A DNA stretch of 33,111 nt, taken from CAKRJP01 sp963658085. GTDB lineage: Bacteria; Bacillota; Clostridia; Lachnospirales; Lachnospiraceae. Shown here piece by piece: positions 7,111 to 14,818 of this stretch (the first letter of the stretch is position 1; the number at the start of each line of letters is the position of its first letter). The notes under the pieces were generated by a model that saw only the letters and a list, made by a program, of their open reading frames with translations, made no database searches and was not told where the DNA came from. The DNA is taken from positions 1 through 33,111 of the forward strand of contig CAVKOU010000025.1 in assembly GCA_963658085.1 (NCBI GenBank). Direction: 5' to 3'. Both the position numbers and the translations under genes were made by a program.

Positions 7111-8262
7111 ATGGAGTATGCAATTGAAACACGATGTCAGCATCTGACTGACGAATTAAGAAAAGACAGAGCCTTTGGGGCCTTAAGTTATCCGATTTAT
7201 CAGACATCAACCTTTGTTCATAAAGAGGTGGGAGTGTCCACGGGATTTGATTACAGCCGCTTGCAAAATCCGACCAGAGAGCAGTTGGAGCGCACAGTGG
7301 CATCCCTGGAAAAGGGAAAGAGAGCTTTGGCTTTTTCCAGTGGAATGGCGGCTATTACTGCTGCTATGGAGCTGTTTGTACCGGGAGATCATATTTTGAT
7401 CGAGAAGGATCTCTATGGCGGCAGTGTCAGATTGTTCCAAAATATTAACCAGAAAAATGGACTGGAATTTACCTCCGTAGATTTCAGTGTAGAAGATCCA
7501 ACCCCTTATATAAAAGAAAATACCAAGGCTATTTTCGTGGAAACTCCGTCGAATCCTATGATGCATGTCATAGATTTAGAGAAGCTCGGAACATTGACTA
7601 AGGAAAGAAAACTACTACTTATTGTAGATAATACTTTTTTATCACCTTATCTTATGAATCCCATAGATTTTGGTGCAGATATTGTAGTTCACAGCGGCAC
7701 CAAGTATCTGGGAGGTCATAATGATCTGTTGGCAGGTTTTCTTGTGACGGCAAGAGAGGATTTGGCAGAAAAATTGGAATTCATCCTAAAGACGACCGGA
7801 GGAAATCTTGCTCCTTTTGACAGCTGGCTGACGCTTCGCGGGATTAAGACCTTGTCGGTTCGCATGAAACAGTCGGAGGAGAATGCTCATAAAATTGCAG
7901 AGTTTCTATTGGAGCAACCGGGAATTACGAAGGTCTTGTATCCGGGACTAAAAGATCATCCGGGACATGAGATAATTAAAAGACAGAGTCGGGGATTTGG
8001 AGCGGTTCTTACCTTTGAGGTAGATACCGTTGAACGTGCTCATTATATTTTAAATAATTTAAAAATTATTCAGTTTGCGGAAAGTCTTGGAGGAACGGAA
8101 TCCCTAATTACCTATCCAAGAACCCAAACCCATGCAGACTTAAGCGAGGAAGAACGTTTGAGTGTTGGAATTACGGACCGGGTGTTGAGATTATCTGTGG
8201 GAATTGAAAATGTAGAGGATCTGATCTTGGATCTTAAAAATGTTTTAACAGCGGATGTCTAA
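7111..8262 (+). CDS. Cys/Met metabolism PLP enzyme (MetB/MetC trans-sulfuration family)
   Basis: Cytosolic PLP enzyme of 383 residues belonging to the cystathionine gamma-synthase / beta- or gamma-lyase family. Motifs seen: YPIYQTSTFVH, DYSRLQNPTREQLE, ALAFSSGMAAI, DLYGGSVRLF, ETPSNPMM, VDNTFLSP and HSGTKYLGGHNDLLAG with the PLP lysine at residue 198. The family signature at the C-terminus (SLGGTESLITYP and RLSVGIE) is intact. GCGGAGGAATGATAT precedes the ATG. It shares an operon with the PatB-type lyase, and a long hairpin terminator follows. Having both a MetB/C-type enzyme and a separate beta-lyase points to a synthase plus lyase pair making homocysteine, with this protein the more likely gamma-synthase. 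That split is inference; family members are hard to tell apart by sequence. Confidence 0.9.
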   Translation: MEYAIETRCQHLTDELRKDRAFGALSYPIYQTSTFVHKEVGVSTGFDYSRLQNPTREQLERTVASLEKGKRALAFSSGMAAITAAMELFVPGDHILIEKDLYGGSVRLFQNINQKNGLEFTSVDFSVEDPTPYIKENTKAIFVETPSNPMMHVIDLEKLGTLTKERKLLLIVDNTFLSPYLMNPIDFGADIVVHSGTKYLGGHNDLLAGFLVTAREDLAEKLEFILKTTGGNLAPFDSWLTLRGIKTLSVRMKQSEENAHKIAEFLLEQPGITKVLYPGLKDHPGHEIIKRQSRGFGAVLTFEVDTVERAHYILNNLKIIQFAESLGGTESLITYPRTQTHADLSEEERLSVGITDRVLRLSVGIENVEDLILDLKNVLTADV

Positions 8263-8301
8263 ATATAAAAAAGTAAAATAGCAAAATAGCAATTTTTTAG
8301 T

Positions 8302-8364
8302 GGCTTTGACAGTGAAAAAACATGGATTTTATCTCTGTGTTTTTTCTGTCAAAGCCGTCTTTTA
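8302..8364 (+). terminator. Long hairpin terminator after the PLP-enzyme operon
   Basis: GGCTTTGACAG (8302-8312) pairs with CTGTCAAAGCC (8346-8356). After a two-base bulge the stem continues AAAAAACA/TGTTTTTT (8315-8322 with 8338-8345), giving about 19 paired bases. A short T-rich tail follows (TCTTTTATT). Confidence 0.8.
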
Positions 8365-8412
8365 TTATGCAAAGGAAATTAAAAAAATTAACACCCATTT
8401 TACACAGAAATG

Positions 8413-8421
8413 TGTTATAGT
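8413..8421 (+). promoter_or_regulatory. Extended -10 promoter of pyk
   Basis: TG-T-TATAGT (8413-8421) is an extended -10 element and no good -35 stands 17 bases upstream. ACACA (8402-8406) and TGTGT (8411-8415) form a small inverted repeat next to it. It gives a leader of about 50 bases. Confidence 0.55.
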
Positions 8422-8479
8422 ATCAAAGTACGAAAAATAGAAGTTTTTAGATGAAACAGGCAAGAAGGGAGAACGAATT

Positions 8480-9913
8480 ATGCGTAAGACGAAGATTGTA
8501 TGTACGATTGGGCCTGCAAGTGAAAGTGAAGAAATGTTAAAGAAGTTAATGCTGGCTGGGATGAACACCGCGAGAATCAATTTTTCTCATGGTGGATTTG
8601 CAGAACAGGAAGAAAAGATTAATCGAATCAAGAGGGTTCGTGAGGAACTGGAACTTCCTGTAGCATTATTATTAGATACCAAAGGACCAGAGATCCGAAT
8701 CGGTAAGTTTAAGGAAGGTCAGATCTTCATTAATGAGGGAGATCAGATTACCTTAACAACAGAAGATATTTTGGGCGATGAGAAGGAATTCTCAGTAACC
8801 TATCAGGAGCTTCCGGAGGAAGTAGTACCTGGAGATGTGATCCTTTTTGATGATGGATTATTGGAAGTAAGAGTTGCTTCAGTTGAAGGAAAGAAAGTAG
8901 TTTGTGATGTTGTATCCGGCGGAAAGCTTTCAAACCGTAAGGGTGTGAATATCCCGGGAAAGAAATTAAAACTTCCTACTATGACAGAGAAGGATAAAGA
9001 AGATATTGTAAATGGTGTAAAAGCCGGATTTGATTATATTGCAGCTTCTTTTATCCGCAGTGCAAAGGATGTTAATGAAATCCGTAACCTCTTAAAAGAG
9101 AATGGCGGAGAGAAGATTAAGATTATTTCTAAGATTGAAAATCAGGAAGGTGTAGACAATTTTGATGAGATTTTGGAAGCATCTGATGGAATCATGGTTG
9201 CCCGTGGAGATCTTAGTGTAGAGATTCCAATGGCAAGAGTGCCGGCTATCCAGAAGGAATTTATCCGTAAGACTTACTTACAGGGTAAGGTAGTAATTAC
9301 AGCTACCCAGATGTTAGAGTCTATGATCAATAATCCAAGACCGACAAGAGCTGAGGTTAGTGATATTTCCAATGCAATCTTTGATGCTACCAGTGCAATC
9401 ATGTTATCCGGTGAGAGTGCTACAGGTAAGTATCCGGTAGAGTGTGTAGAGCTTATGTCTGATATTGCAAGAGAGACAGAGAATTCTATCAACTACTGGA
9501 AGAGATTCCTTATGAGAGATTATGATTTGGAGAATAAGGGATATCGCAGTAATGTATATCACGGAATCGTCACCAGTGCAATGCATATGAATGCAAAAGC
9601 GATTATTGCATATACAGGAACCGGTGATACTGCAGGAATTCTTTCTTCCTTCTGCCCAACCTGCCCAATCTATGCAGTAACCAGAGATGAGCAGTTAGTA
9701 AGACAGATGAACTTAGAGTTTAATGTTTATCCAAGACTTATTAAAGAAGATATGAGTATTGATGACATGATCCAGTTTGAGGTTGAAAAGCTTCAGGAAG
9801 AAGGCATTGTTGGAGAAGGAGATACCATCATTGTTGCAGGCGGTGCTGAGATTCTTCCGGACTTAAAGGGAGCGAAGACCAACCGTGTCATCGGTGGAAT
9901 TATCCAGTTATAA
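8480..9913 (+). CDS. pyk: Pyruvate kinase
   Basis: Final ATP-yielding step of glycolysis: phosphoenolpyruvate plus ADP to pyruvate plus ATP. The 477 residues cover the A, B and C domains. The extra C-terminal PEP-utiliser domain seen in Bacillus pyruvate kinase is absent. Motifs: KTKIVCTIGPAS at the N-terminus, NTARINFSHG, LLDTKGPEIR (66-73), IISKIENQEG with the catalytic lysine, VARGDLSVEIP, and TATQMLESM. Glu71 of TKGPE corresponds to the residue typical of K-dependent enzymes. Two small departures from consensus are visible: VARGDL is followed by Ser where Gly is usual, and IPMARVP has Ala where Glu is usual. The start follows AAGGGAGAACGAATT. Monocistronic, with its own promoter and terminator. 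Confidence 0.97.
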   Translation: MRKTKIVCTIGPASESEEMLKKLMLAGMNTARINFSHGGFAEQEEKINRIKRVREELELPVALLLDTKGPEIRIGKFKEGQIFINEGDQITLTTEDILGDEKEFSVTYQELPEEVVPGDVILFDDGLLEVRVASVEGKKVVCDVVSGGKLSNRKGVNIPGKKLKLPTMTEKDKEDIVNGVKAGFDYIAASFIRSAKDVNEIRNLLKENGGEKIKIISKIENQEGVDNFDEILEASDGIMVARGDLSVEIPMARVPAIQKEFIRKTYLQGKVVITATQMLESMINNPRPTRAEVSDISNAIFDATSAIMLSGESATGKYPVECVELMSDIARETENSINYWKRFLMRDYDLENKGYRSNVYHGIVTSAMHMNAKAIIAYTGTGDTAGILSSFCPTCPIYAVTRDEQLVRQMNLEFNVYPRLIKEDMSIDDMIQFEVEKLQEEGIVGEGDTIIVAGGAEILPDLKGAKTNRVIGGIIQL

Positions 9914-9962
9914 ATAGAATCTAAGAAATAGACTAGTAGGAGGCATTCTGCTAGATAAAAAT

Positions 9963-10000
9963 AACCCGGTGCAGAACGATGAGTTTAGCACCGGGTTTCT
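9963..10000. terminator. Terminator between convergent pyk and the AGCS symporter
   Basis: AACCCGGTGC (9963-9972) pairs perfectly with GCACCGGGTT (9988-9997), with a 15-base loop. The T-tail TTTCTT is modest. Confidence 0.75.
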
Positions 10001-10040
10001 TAATGTCGATCATTCATATTAAATAACAATAGGAACTTTT

Positions 10041-11537
10041 TTATTTCTCAGACTCGATATATTTTTTGTTGATGTCTTTCCACATCTCGACATCAACACC
10101 TTGCCAAGAAAGTTTATCTGGATTGTAGTAAGGATCTTTTTTTGCAGACATCTGTTCCTCGTAATCCTTGTACAATGCAATAACTTTTGGAGAAAGAATC
10201 AGTACGATAACCATATTGATCCAGGTACAGCTACCAAGAGCTAAGTCTGAAAGGTTCCATGCAACACTGGATTCGATGTTACCCCAGATAAATACTAAGA
10301 TTGGCATTGCAATTCGCATGATCCATGTGACTGTCTTACGAACCTTTACTTTATGATCTCCTTGGAAGAGATACATAGCTGCTGTTTCAGCTTCATAGTA
10401 GTAGCTGATCAGGCAGGTGAATGAGAACAGAGCTAACATGATAGCGATAAATGTAGGAGCGATGGAACCCAGGACCGTTCTGCAAGCAAGCTGTATGAAA
10501 ATAACTCCGTTAGTACCGGCAGCAGCTAAATCTGCAAGCTCAGGAGCACCGGAACCTACATAACCAGATGCTGTATGGAAGCAGTCTGTAAGAAGGATCA
10601 TAAGACCGGAAGCTGTACAGATGATAACGGTATCAAGCCAGACGCCAGCTGCATTTGCCATACCTTGTTTTACCGGATGGCTGGTCTCTGCAGCAGCTGC
10701 TGTAGGAGAAGCTTCTCCCATACCAGAAGCACTGGAGAAGGTTCCACGCTTAACACCCTGCTGAATAACAACTCCAAGGCCTGCACCGAATACGGAATTT
10801 CTGTTAAATGCAGAGGAGACAACTGTAACAATAAGATCCGGAATCTTTGTAATATTAACAATGATAATGATAACAGCTGCAATCAGATAAACTGCAACCA
10901 TGAATGGCACGATAAGTTCAGCAATTTTACTGATACGTTTTACACCACCGATAACTACAACGCCTAAGATGATAGCAATTACTAGAGCGCTTACCCAAAG
11001 TGGAATATTTAATGCATTGTGAAAACCATCACAGATGGTAAAGGTAGCAGCTGCCGGCATAAATACTGAAGTACCGATCATAAGCACACCAGCCATGAAT
11101 GCACCATATTTCTTCCAGCCAAGTCCTCGCTCTGCACAGTAAGCACCACCACCGCGGTACTCCCCGTCAATACGTGTCTTGTAGAGAACAGCTAAGGTAC
11201 ATTCTGCAAAGCATACTGCTGAGTTAGTCATACCGGCAACAATCATCCAGAAAAGTGCTCCGGGACCTCCGTTGAAAATAGCAACGGCAACACCGGCTAC
11301 GTTACCGGTACCTACACGCATGGCCATGGTGGTACAGAATGAACCGAATGAAGAAATACCGGAATCAGAATCCTGTTTATCAATGATTCTGCTCCACATA
11401 TCCTTGAAATGAACAAACTGGAATGCATGCAAGCGAACAGTTAAATATAATCCGCTGCCTACGATGAGAACAAGCATAGCAACGCTCCAAATGTAACCAT
11501 TTAGAAAGTTGACAATGTTATTGATTGCGTCTAACAT
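10041..11537 (-). CDS. AGCS family sodium:alanine/glycine symporter
   Basis: Membrane permease of 498 residues that imports alanine or glycine with sodium. Family features seen: the N-terminal helix and GLYLTVRLHAFQF, then SSFGSFCTTMAMRVGTGNVA, GGPGALFWMIVAG (the AGCS signature region), YRGGGAYCAERGLG, GVKRISKIAE and ASGMGEASPTAAAAETSHPV, with about eleven hydrophobic stretches. The start is the ATG at 11537, which has GGAGGG seven bases upstream; an ATG at 11567 would add ten residues without a binding site. The cytosolic C-terminal tail is polar and ends DINKKYIESEK. The gene lies directly downstream of the KdpDE-like pair, but a separate promoter with 11-base-period repeats is visible upstream. 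Substrate preference is not decidable here. Confidence 0.93.
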   Translation of the reverse strand: MLDAINNIVNFLNGYIWSVAMLVLIVGSGLYLTVRLHAFQFVHFKDMWSRIIDKQDSDSGISSFGSFCTTMAMRVGTGNVAGVAVAIFNGGPGALFWMIVAGMTNSAVCFAECTLAVLYKTRIDGEYRGGGAYCAERGLGWKKYGAFMAGVLMIGTSVFMPAAATFTICDGFHNALNIPLWVSALVIAIILGVVVIGGVKRISKIAELIVPFMVAVYLIAAVIIIIVNITKIPDLIVTVVSSAFNRNSVFGAGLGVVIQQGVKRGTFSSASGMGEASPTAAAAETSHPVKQGMANAAGVWLDTVIICTASGLMILLTDCFHTASGYVGSGAPELADLAAAGTNGVIFIQLACRTVLGSIAPTFIAIMLALFSFTCLISYYYEAETAAMYLFQGDHKVKVRKTVTWIMRIAMPILVFIWGNIESSVAWNLSDLALGSCTWINMVIVLILSPKVIALYKDYEEQMSAKKDPYYNPDKLSWQGVDVEMWKDINKKYIESEK

Positions 11538-11567
11538 ATTTTTCCCTCCATATCCTATAATCGACAT

Positions 11568-11600
11568 CTTAAGTTTACCTTAAGAATGATAAAAAATCAA
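11568..11600 (-). promoter_or_regulatory. Candidate AGCS symporter promoter with two CTTAAG sites 11 bases apart
   Basis: On the minus strand a TTGATT -35 is followed by a 17-base spacer and TAAACT (11577-11572). CTTAAG at 11568-11573 and again at 11579-11584 bracket the -10 with an 11-base period, the spacing used by OmpR/KdpE-family regulators. An alternative promoter (TTCACT with TATATT) is possible further upstream. Confidence 0.45.
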
Positions 11601-11705
11601 CAATATTTACAGAACTTAGTCTGAAAATTCGCAATATATATATAAAGTATCTAAAGTGAAAAAATACAGGTATGAATTTCGTGGAAAAGATAAAAATTTC
11701 TATTT

Positions 11706-12416
11706 CTAGGTATCGGCCTCCAGAATCCGGTATCCAACACCGACCTCGGTAAAGATAAATTGAGGTTTTCCCGGGTTGGGTTCGATTTTTCGTCTAATAT
11801 TTGCCATATTTACCCGCAGAATCCTGTTATCGCCGGTGACGTTGGGCCCCCAGATTTCTTTCATCATAAAATCGTAGGTTAAAACTTTGCCGGAATAGCG
11901 GCCTAAAAGGCTGACCAGGCGAAATTCATTTTGGGTAAGATTGGCATCAGTATCTCCTACAAATACCCGGTGCTTGTCATAATCGATCACCAGGGTTCCG
12001 GAAGCAAAGGAAAGGATTTGCTTTTCGCTGTGATAGTTGCTGGTGCCCCGGTAGTGACGGATGGCAGTACGGATTCTTGCGAGAAGCTCCGAGGTTCCAA
12101 AGGGTTTGCTGACATAATCATCGGCACCGGCATCTAAAGCATCCACCTTGTCTTTTTCATGACTTCTGGCGGAAACCACGATGACAGGCATGGTCGACCA
12201 GGAGCGCAGATCCTTTAGTAGTTTCATGCCGTCCATATCAGGAAGTCCAAGGTCTAAAAGTACAACATCGGGGCAGCGGGAACTTACCAGACGGTAAGCA
12301 TCTTTTCCGGTGGAGGAAGTCATAACATCATAATTATTAGCTTCCAAAATAGTTTCCATAAATTTACTGATATTCTTATCGTCTTCAACGATTAATACGC
12401 GGTCTCTAATCTCCAT
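11706..12416 (-). CDS. OmpR-family response regulator, KdpE-like
   Basis: DNA-binding response regulator of 236 residues. The receiver domain occupies residues 1-120: acidic pair in IVEDDKN, phosphoacceptor Asp in VVLLDLGLPDMDGM, Ser in VVSAR, and Lys in VSKPFGTSELLARI. A winged-helix Trans_reg_C domain fills residues 140-232 (LTQNEFRLVSLLGRYSGKVL, then RILRVNMANIRRKIE and EVGVGYRI). The spacing and the IEPNPGKPQFIFTEVGVGYR ending are typical of KdpE. Its start overlaps the end of the kinase gene by 11 bases, so the two are translationally coupled. KdpE usually activates potassium-uptake genes, but no kdpFABC or other potassium transporter is in the window. The regulon may therefore differ; the adjacent symporter is a candidate target. 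Confidence 0.9.
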   Translation of the reverse strand: MEIRDRVLIVEDDKNISKFMETILEANNYDVMTSSTGKDAYRLVSSRCPDVVLLDLGLPDMDGMKLLKDLRSWSTMPVIVVSARSHEKDKVDALDAGADDYVSKPFGTSELLARIRTAIRHYRGTSNYHSEKQILSFASGTLVIDYDKHRVFVGDTDANLTQNEFRLVSLLGRYSGKVLTYDFMMKEIWGPNVTGDNRILRVNMANIRRKIEPNPGKPQFIFTEVGVGYRILEADT

Positions 12417-13461
12417 TGTATTGATCCTTTCTTAGGGGTAATGTAAAAATAAAACGGGCGCCTCCTTCTTCACGGTTTTCTGCTTTCATGGTTCCGTGAT
12501 GGGCAGTGATAATCTCTCTGCAGACAGAAAGGCCGATTCCCATATTTCGCTTATTATCTGAGGTCTCCTGATCTGCAGGGGTAATATTCCCATCAAAAAT
12601 GTGAGGAAGGACTTTGGGGTCGATGCCTTGTCCGTTGTCTTCAATAAAAAATACAGCTAAATAGGCGGTGGAAGTAAGACGCAAGGAAATCTCATTGGTG
12701 GTCTTTCCGTGAAGGGCTGCATTTTCCATAAGATTAATAAGCACCTGTTCGATCAATGTGGCATCCATGGGAACTAGTAGTACTTCTTCCGGAATGTCCA
12801 CAGAAACCTGGATGCTCGGAAAACGTTTGGAAAATTTAATCACAGCACTGCTGATGACATCCTCCGCTACTTCATCTATAGTATCAAGCTTAGCCTCTCC
12901 GCTGTTGAATCTTGTAATAGAGAGAAGGTTTTCCACCATGCGAACCATCCACTGGGCTTCTTCTCTGATATTTTCTAAAAGTTCCAGTTCCTGATTCTCT
13001 GTAAGTTTCTCCCGGTTTTCAATGATGCCGGCTGCAGAACCTGCTATAGATGTGAGTGGTGTACGAATATCGTGGGATACGGCACGTAATAGATTGGCTC
13101 GCATTTTTTCCCTCTCAACCTCCAGGCGAATCTGCTCCTGGTGTTTGATCTGAGTGGTAAGAGCGCTGATGAAAATAGAAACAGCTAGCATTACCAAAAA
13201 AGTAAGAGGGTATCCGGTGATGGTAAAATCCACCTGAAAGTAGGGATAGGTAAAAATGTAATTAACTCCTACTACCGCAATTACCGATGCTCCTACACCA
13301 TAGCCGTATCCTGTAGTAAAACGGGAGATACAAAGTACCGCCAGAACGTAAATTAGGGGTACGTAGGTGTCTGTAGTATTCAGTGGCCGTAGCATAAAAC
13401 AGAAAATGGTGGCCAGAGCTAAAAAGAGAAAGGTAATGAAAAAGTTTTTTAGTACTTTCAT
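12406..13461 (-). CDS. Sensor histidine kinase, KdpD-like without the N-terminal KdpD/USP domains
   Basis: Membrane histidine kinase of 351 residues. Hydrophobic segments between residues 5 and 115, with TDTYVPLIYVLAVL and YGVGASVIAVVGVNYIFTYP, match the DUF4118 membrane domain of KdpD. DHp follows with LLRAVSHDIRTPLTSIAGSA (phosphoacceptor His), then the ATP-binding domain: LINLMENAALHG (N box), EDNGQGID (G1) and NMGIGLSVCREII (G2). Full KdpD has about 350 extra N-terminal residues (KdpD sensor and USP domains), which are absent. The start is the ATG at 13461, preceded by GGCAGGAAATTT; an ATG at 13479 has no clear site. It overlaps the regulator by 11 bases. The promoter upstream carries an 11-base-period direct repeat, suggesting autoregulation. 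Confidence 0.92.
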   Translation of the reverse strand: MKVLKNFFITFLFLALATIFCFMLRPLNTTDTYVPLIYVLAVLCISRFTTGYGYGVGASVIAVVGVNYIFTYPYFQVDFTITGYPLTFLVMLAVSIFISALTTQIKHQEQIRLEVEREKMRANLLRAVSHDIRTPLTSIAGSAAGIIENREKLTENQELELLENIREEAQWMVRMVENLLSITRFNSGEAKLDTIDEVAEDVISSAVIKFSKRFPSIQVSVDIPEEVLLVPMDATLIEQVLINLMENAALHGKTTNEISLRLTSTAYLAVFFIEDNGQGIDPKVLPHIFDGNITPADQETSDNKRNMGIGLSVCREIITAHHGTMKAENREEGGARFIFTLPLRKDQYNGD

Positions 13462-13479
13462 AAATTTCCTGCCTTCCAT

Positions 13480-13511
13480 AACTATTAGAATCCTGAGGAT
13501 TCTGAGTAGTT
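13480..13511 (-). promoter_or_regulatory. Hairpin at the predicted 5' end of the kinase mRNA
   Basis: AGAATCC (13487-13493) pairs with GGATTCT (13497-13503) around TGA, and AACTA (13480-13484) with TAGTT (13507-13511) extends it. With the -10 at 13524-13519 the transcript would begin near 13512, so the hairpin is at the extreme 5' end. Confidence 0.5.
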
Positions 13512-13518
13512 ACAGTTT

Positions 13519-13557
13519 ATCATATAAATAAGATAAGAGGCGCTAAGAATGCGCTAA
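13519..13557 (-). promoter_or_regulatory. Promoter of the KdpDE-like operon with 11-base-period direct repeat
   Basis: Minus strand: TTAGCG (13546-13541), 16-base spacer, TATGAT (13524-13519). The -35 is inside the second copy of a direct repeat, TTAGCGC-N4-TTAGCGC (13557-13540), whose period is 11 bases. This arrangement is typical of OmpR/KdpE-type activator sites. Confidence 0.55.
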
Positions 13558-13562
13558 AACAA

Positions 13563-13602
13563 AAAAGGCCGAATCCCTAAAATGCATGGATAGGGATTCG
13601 GC
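13563..13602 (-). terminator. Intrinsic terminator of the small membrane-peptide gene
   Basis: Perfect 12-base stem GCCGAATCCCTA (13568-13579) with TAGGGATTCGGC (13591-13602). The A-run at 13561-13566 is the T-run on the minus strand. It separates the 45-residue ORF from the kinase operon. Confidence 0.88.
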
Positions 13603-13646
13603 AAGAAAATGATGTATAAACTTTTGGCAAAGATATGAGATTGCTT

Positions 13647-13784
13647 CTATTGATACATGGTGTAGCCAAAACGAAGCTTGCGATAAAATTTCCAAATAAT
13701 GACTACCGGAATGCCGAGGGTGAGAACCAGAGATGGAATTCCTCCAAGCAATCCCATAAGTACGATCATAATATAACTTAGCAT
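13647..13784 (-). CDS. 45-residue single-span membrane peptide
   Basis: I do not recognise it. The ATG at 13784 has TGGAGG seven bases upstream, an excellent site; upstream in-frame ATGs have none. The peptide is hydrophobic for about 30 residues (MLSYIMIVLMGLLGG, then LVLTLGIPVVIIW) with a central Pro, and it ends in a basic, aromatic tail FYRKLRFGYTMYQ. It has its own strong terminator and a leader containing an 8-base inverted repeat (GAATCAAA 13813-13820 with TTTGATTC 13837-13844). It lies upstream of the KdpDE-like operon. It could be a small regulator of a membrane protein (by analogy to KdpF), a type I toxin-like peptide, or something else. Nothing in the sequence decides between these. 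Confidence 0.6.
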   Translation of the reverse strand: MLSYIMIVLMGLLGGIPSLVLTLGIPVVIIWKFYRKLRFGYTMYQ

Positions 13785-13985
13785 AATAAATCCTCCAGTC
13801 TTAAATATTTCGGAATCAAAAGATAAAAAATATACCTTTGATTCTTCGATATGGAGGATAGCATGCATTTTTCTTTCTGGCTAGAAACAAAAATGAATCT
13901 TGGCGCTTACTTAACAGCGTAAAAAAGAAATTTAATCAATCATTAACATATGTTTCGTTTTTGCTAATAATTTTATAAAGATTCT

Positions 13986-14651
13986 TTAATCTTCGATTGC
14001 CATCTTTCCGACATTATCCAGAGCCTTAGAAACTGCTGGGATACACAAGAGAATTACAGTGATCAGTCCCTCTGCCAGCAAGTAGCTGTAGTTGTAAATG
14101 ATCGGATAAACTGCTGTGAGGGATTTTGGAAAATTATCAGGCATATAGCTCATCCAGTAGAGATATCCACCTAAAGAGTGGAAGAATCCTCTGGCAATGA
14201 CTGCAGCAATATATCCCTTTAGCAAACCTTTGTTTTTTCCGGCGAAAAAGCCGGCAACACCTAAAGCTGCGAAGGCGAAAATATAATCACAGCATACCTG
14301 GAAGAAGGAGAGGACATAGGGTTCCTGAAGAAATTGCAAAATACCATAGGCAAGACCTACCAGGATACCGGTTTGTACACCGTACCAGTTGGCGATGAGA
14401 ACGATGAAGAGCATGCTGCACAAGGTAACACTTCCGCCCCAAGGGAGAGAGAAAATCTTAATATAGGATGTGACGAATGCTAAGGCGATTCCCATAGCAG
14501 AGAATACCAGCTGTTTAGTAGAAATCTTCTGGGATTTCGAATGCTTGCCGGCAAAATATACAGCTACCAAAAATAATAGGATCCCAGCCAGAATACTAAT
14601 GACATATCCCGGTGTGGTAAGTCCTCCTTCTGAAGTTACAAAAATAGACAT
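13986..14651 (-). CDS. thiT: ThiT, substrate-binding component of an ECF thiamine transporter
   Basis: Membrane protein of 221 residues that binds thiamine for import, working with the shared EcfAA'T module encoded elsewhere. Residues 45-221 match ThiT: QLVFSAMGIALAFVTSYIKI, SLPWGGSVTLCSMLFIVLIA, GVQTGILVGLAYGILQFL, SFFQVCCDYIFAFAALGVAG, and a late PIIYNYSYLLAE. Lactococcus ThiT has about 182 residues. This protein carries an extra N-terminal hydrophobic segment (about 14-36) followed by a Lys/Ser-rich linker, giving one more membrane span. A TPP riboswitch lies in the leader, which fixes both the substrate class and the repression by thiamine pyrophosphate. The start is supported by AAGGAGG upstream of ATG 14651. 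A small hairpin at the stop (13978-13993) lacks a T-run. Confidence 0.92.
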   Translation of the reverse strand: MSIFVTSEGGLTTPGYVISILAGILLFLVAVYFAGKHSKSQKISTKQLVFSAMGIALAFVTSYIKIFSLPWGGSVTLCSMLFIVLIANWYGVQTGILVGLAYGILQFLQEPYVLSFFQVCCDYIFAFAALGVAGFFAGKNKGLLKGYIAAVIARGFFHSLGGYLYWMSYMPDNFPKSLTAVYPIIYNYSYLLAEGLITVILLCIPAVSKALDNVGKMAIED

Positions 14652-14709
14652 AAAAAAACCTCCTTATCTTCAGATTGAAAACAAAAAGGGTCAAATATGT
14701 GATTAAACA

Positions 14710-14790
14710 GCATCCCTACGTTGGCATTATCCAAATCAGGTTGTGGGTCGAAGTAAAAAAACTTCCTCTCAGCCAAATGGCTCCCCTTGT
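14710..14790 (-). ncRNA. TPP riboswitch (THI element) controlling thiT
   Basis: Reading the minus strand from 14790: ACAAGGGGAGCC, GGCTGAGAGG, then GACCC, ACCTGATTTGGATAATGCC and AACGTAGGGATG. The CTGAGA box and the CTGAT-TGGATAATGCCAACGTAGGGA core are the conserved thiamine-pyrophosphate pocket. A T-run and the thiT ribosome binding site follow within 60 bases. Only a weak hairpin is visible for termination, so control may act on translation or transcription. Confidence 0.97.
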
Positions 14791-14818
14791 TATCAATCAT
14801 CTTAAATTGTCTACACAT

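Noticed and set aside
11706..13461. Complete kdp operon
   Set aside because: Only regulator and kinase are present; no kdpFABC, and the kinase lacks KdpD's N-terminal domains.
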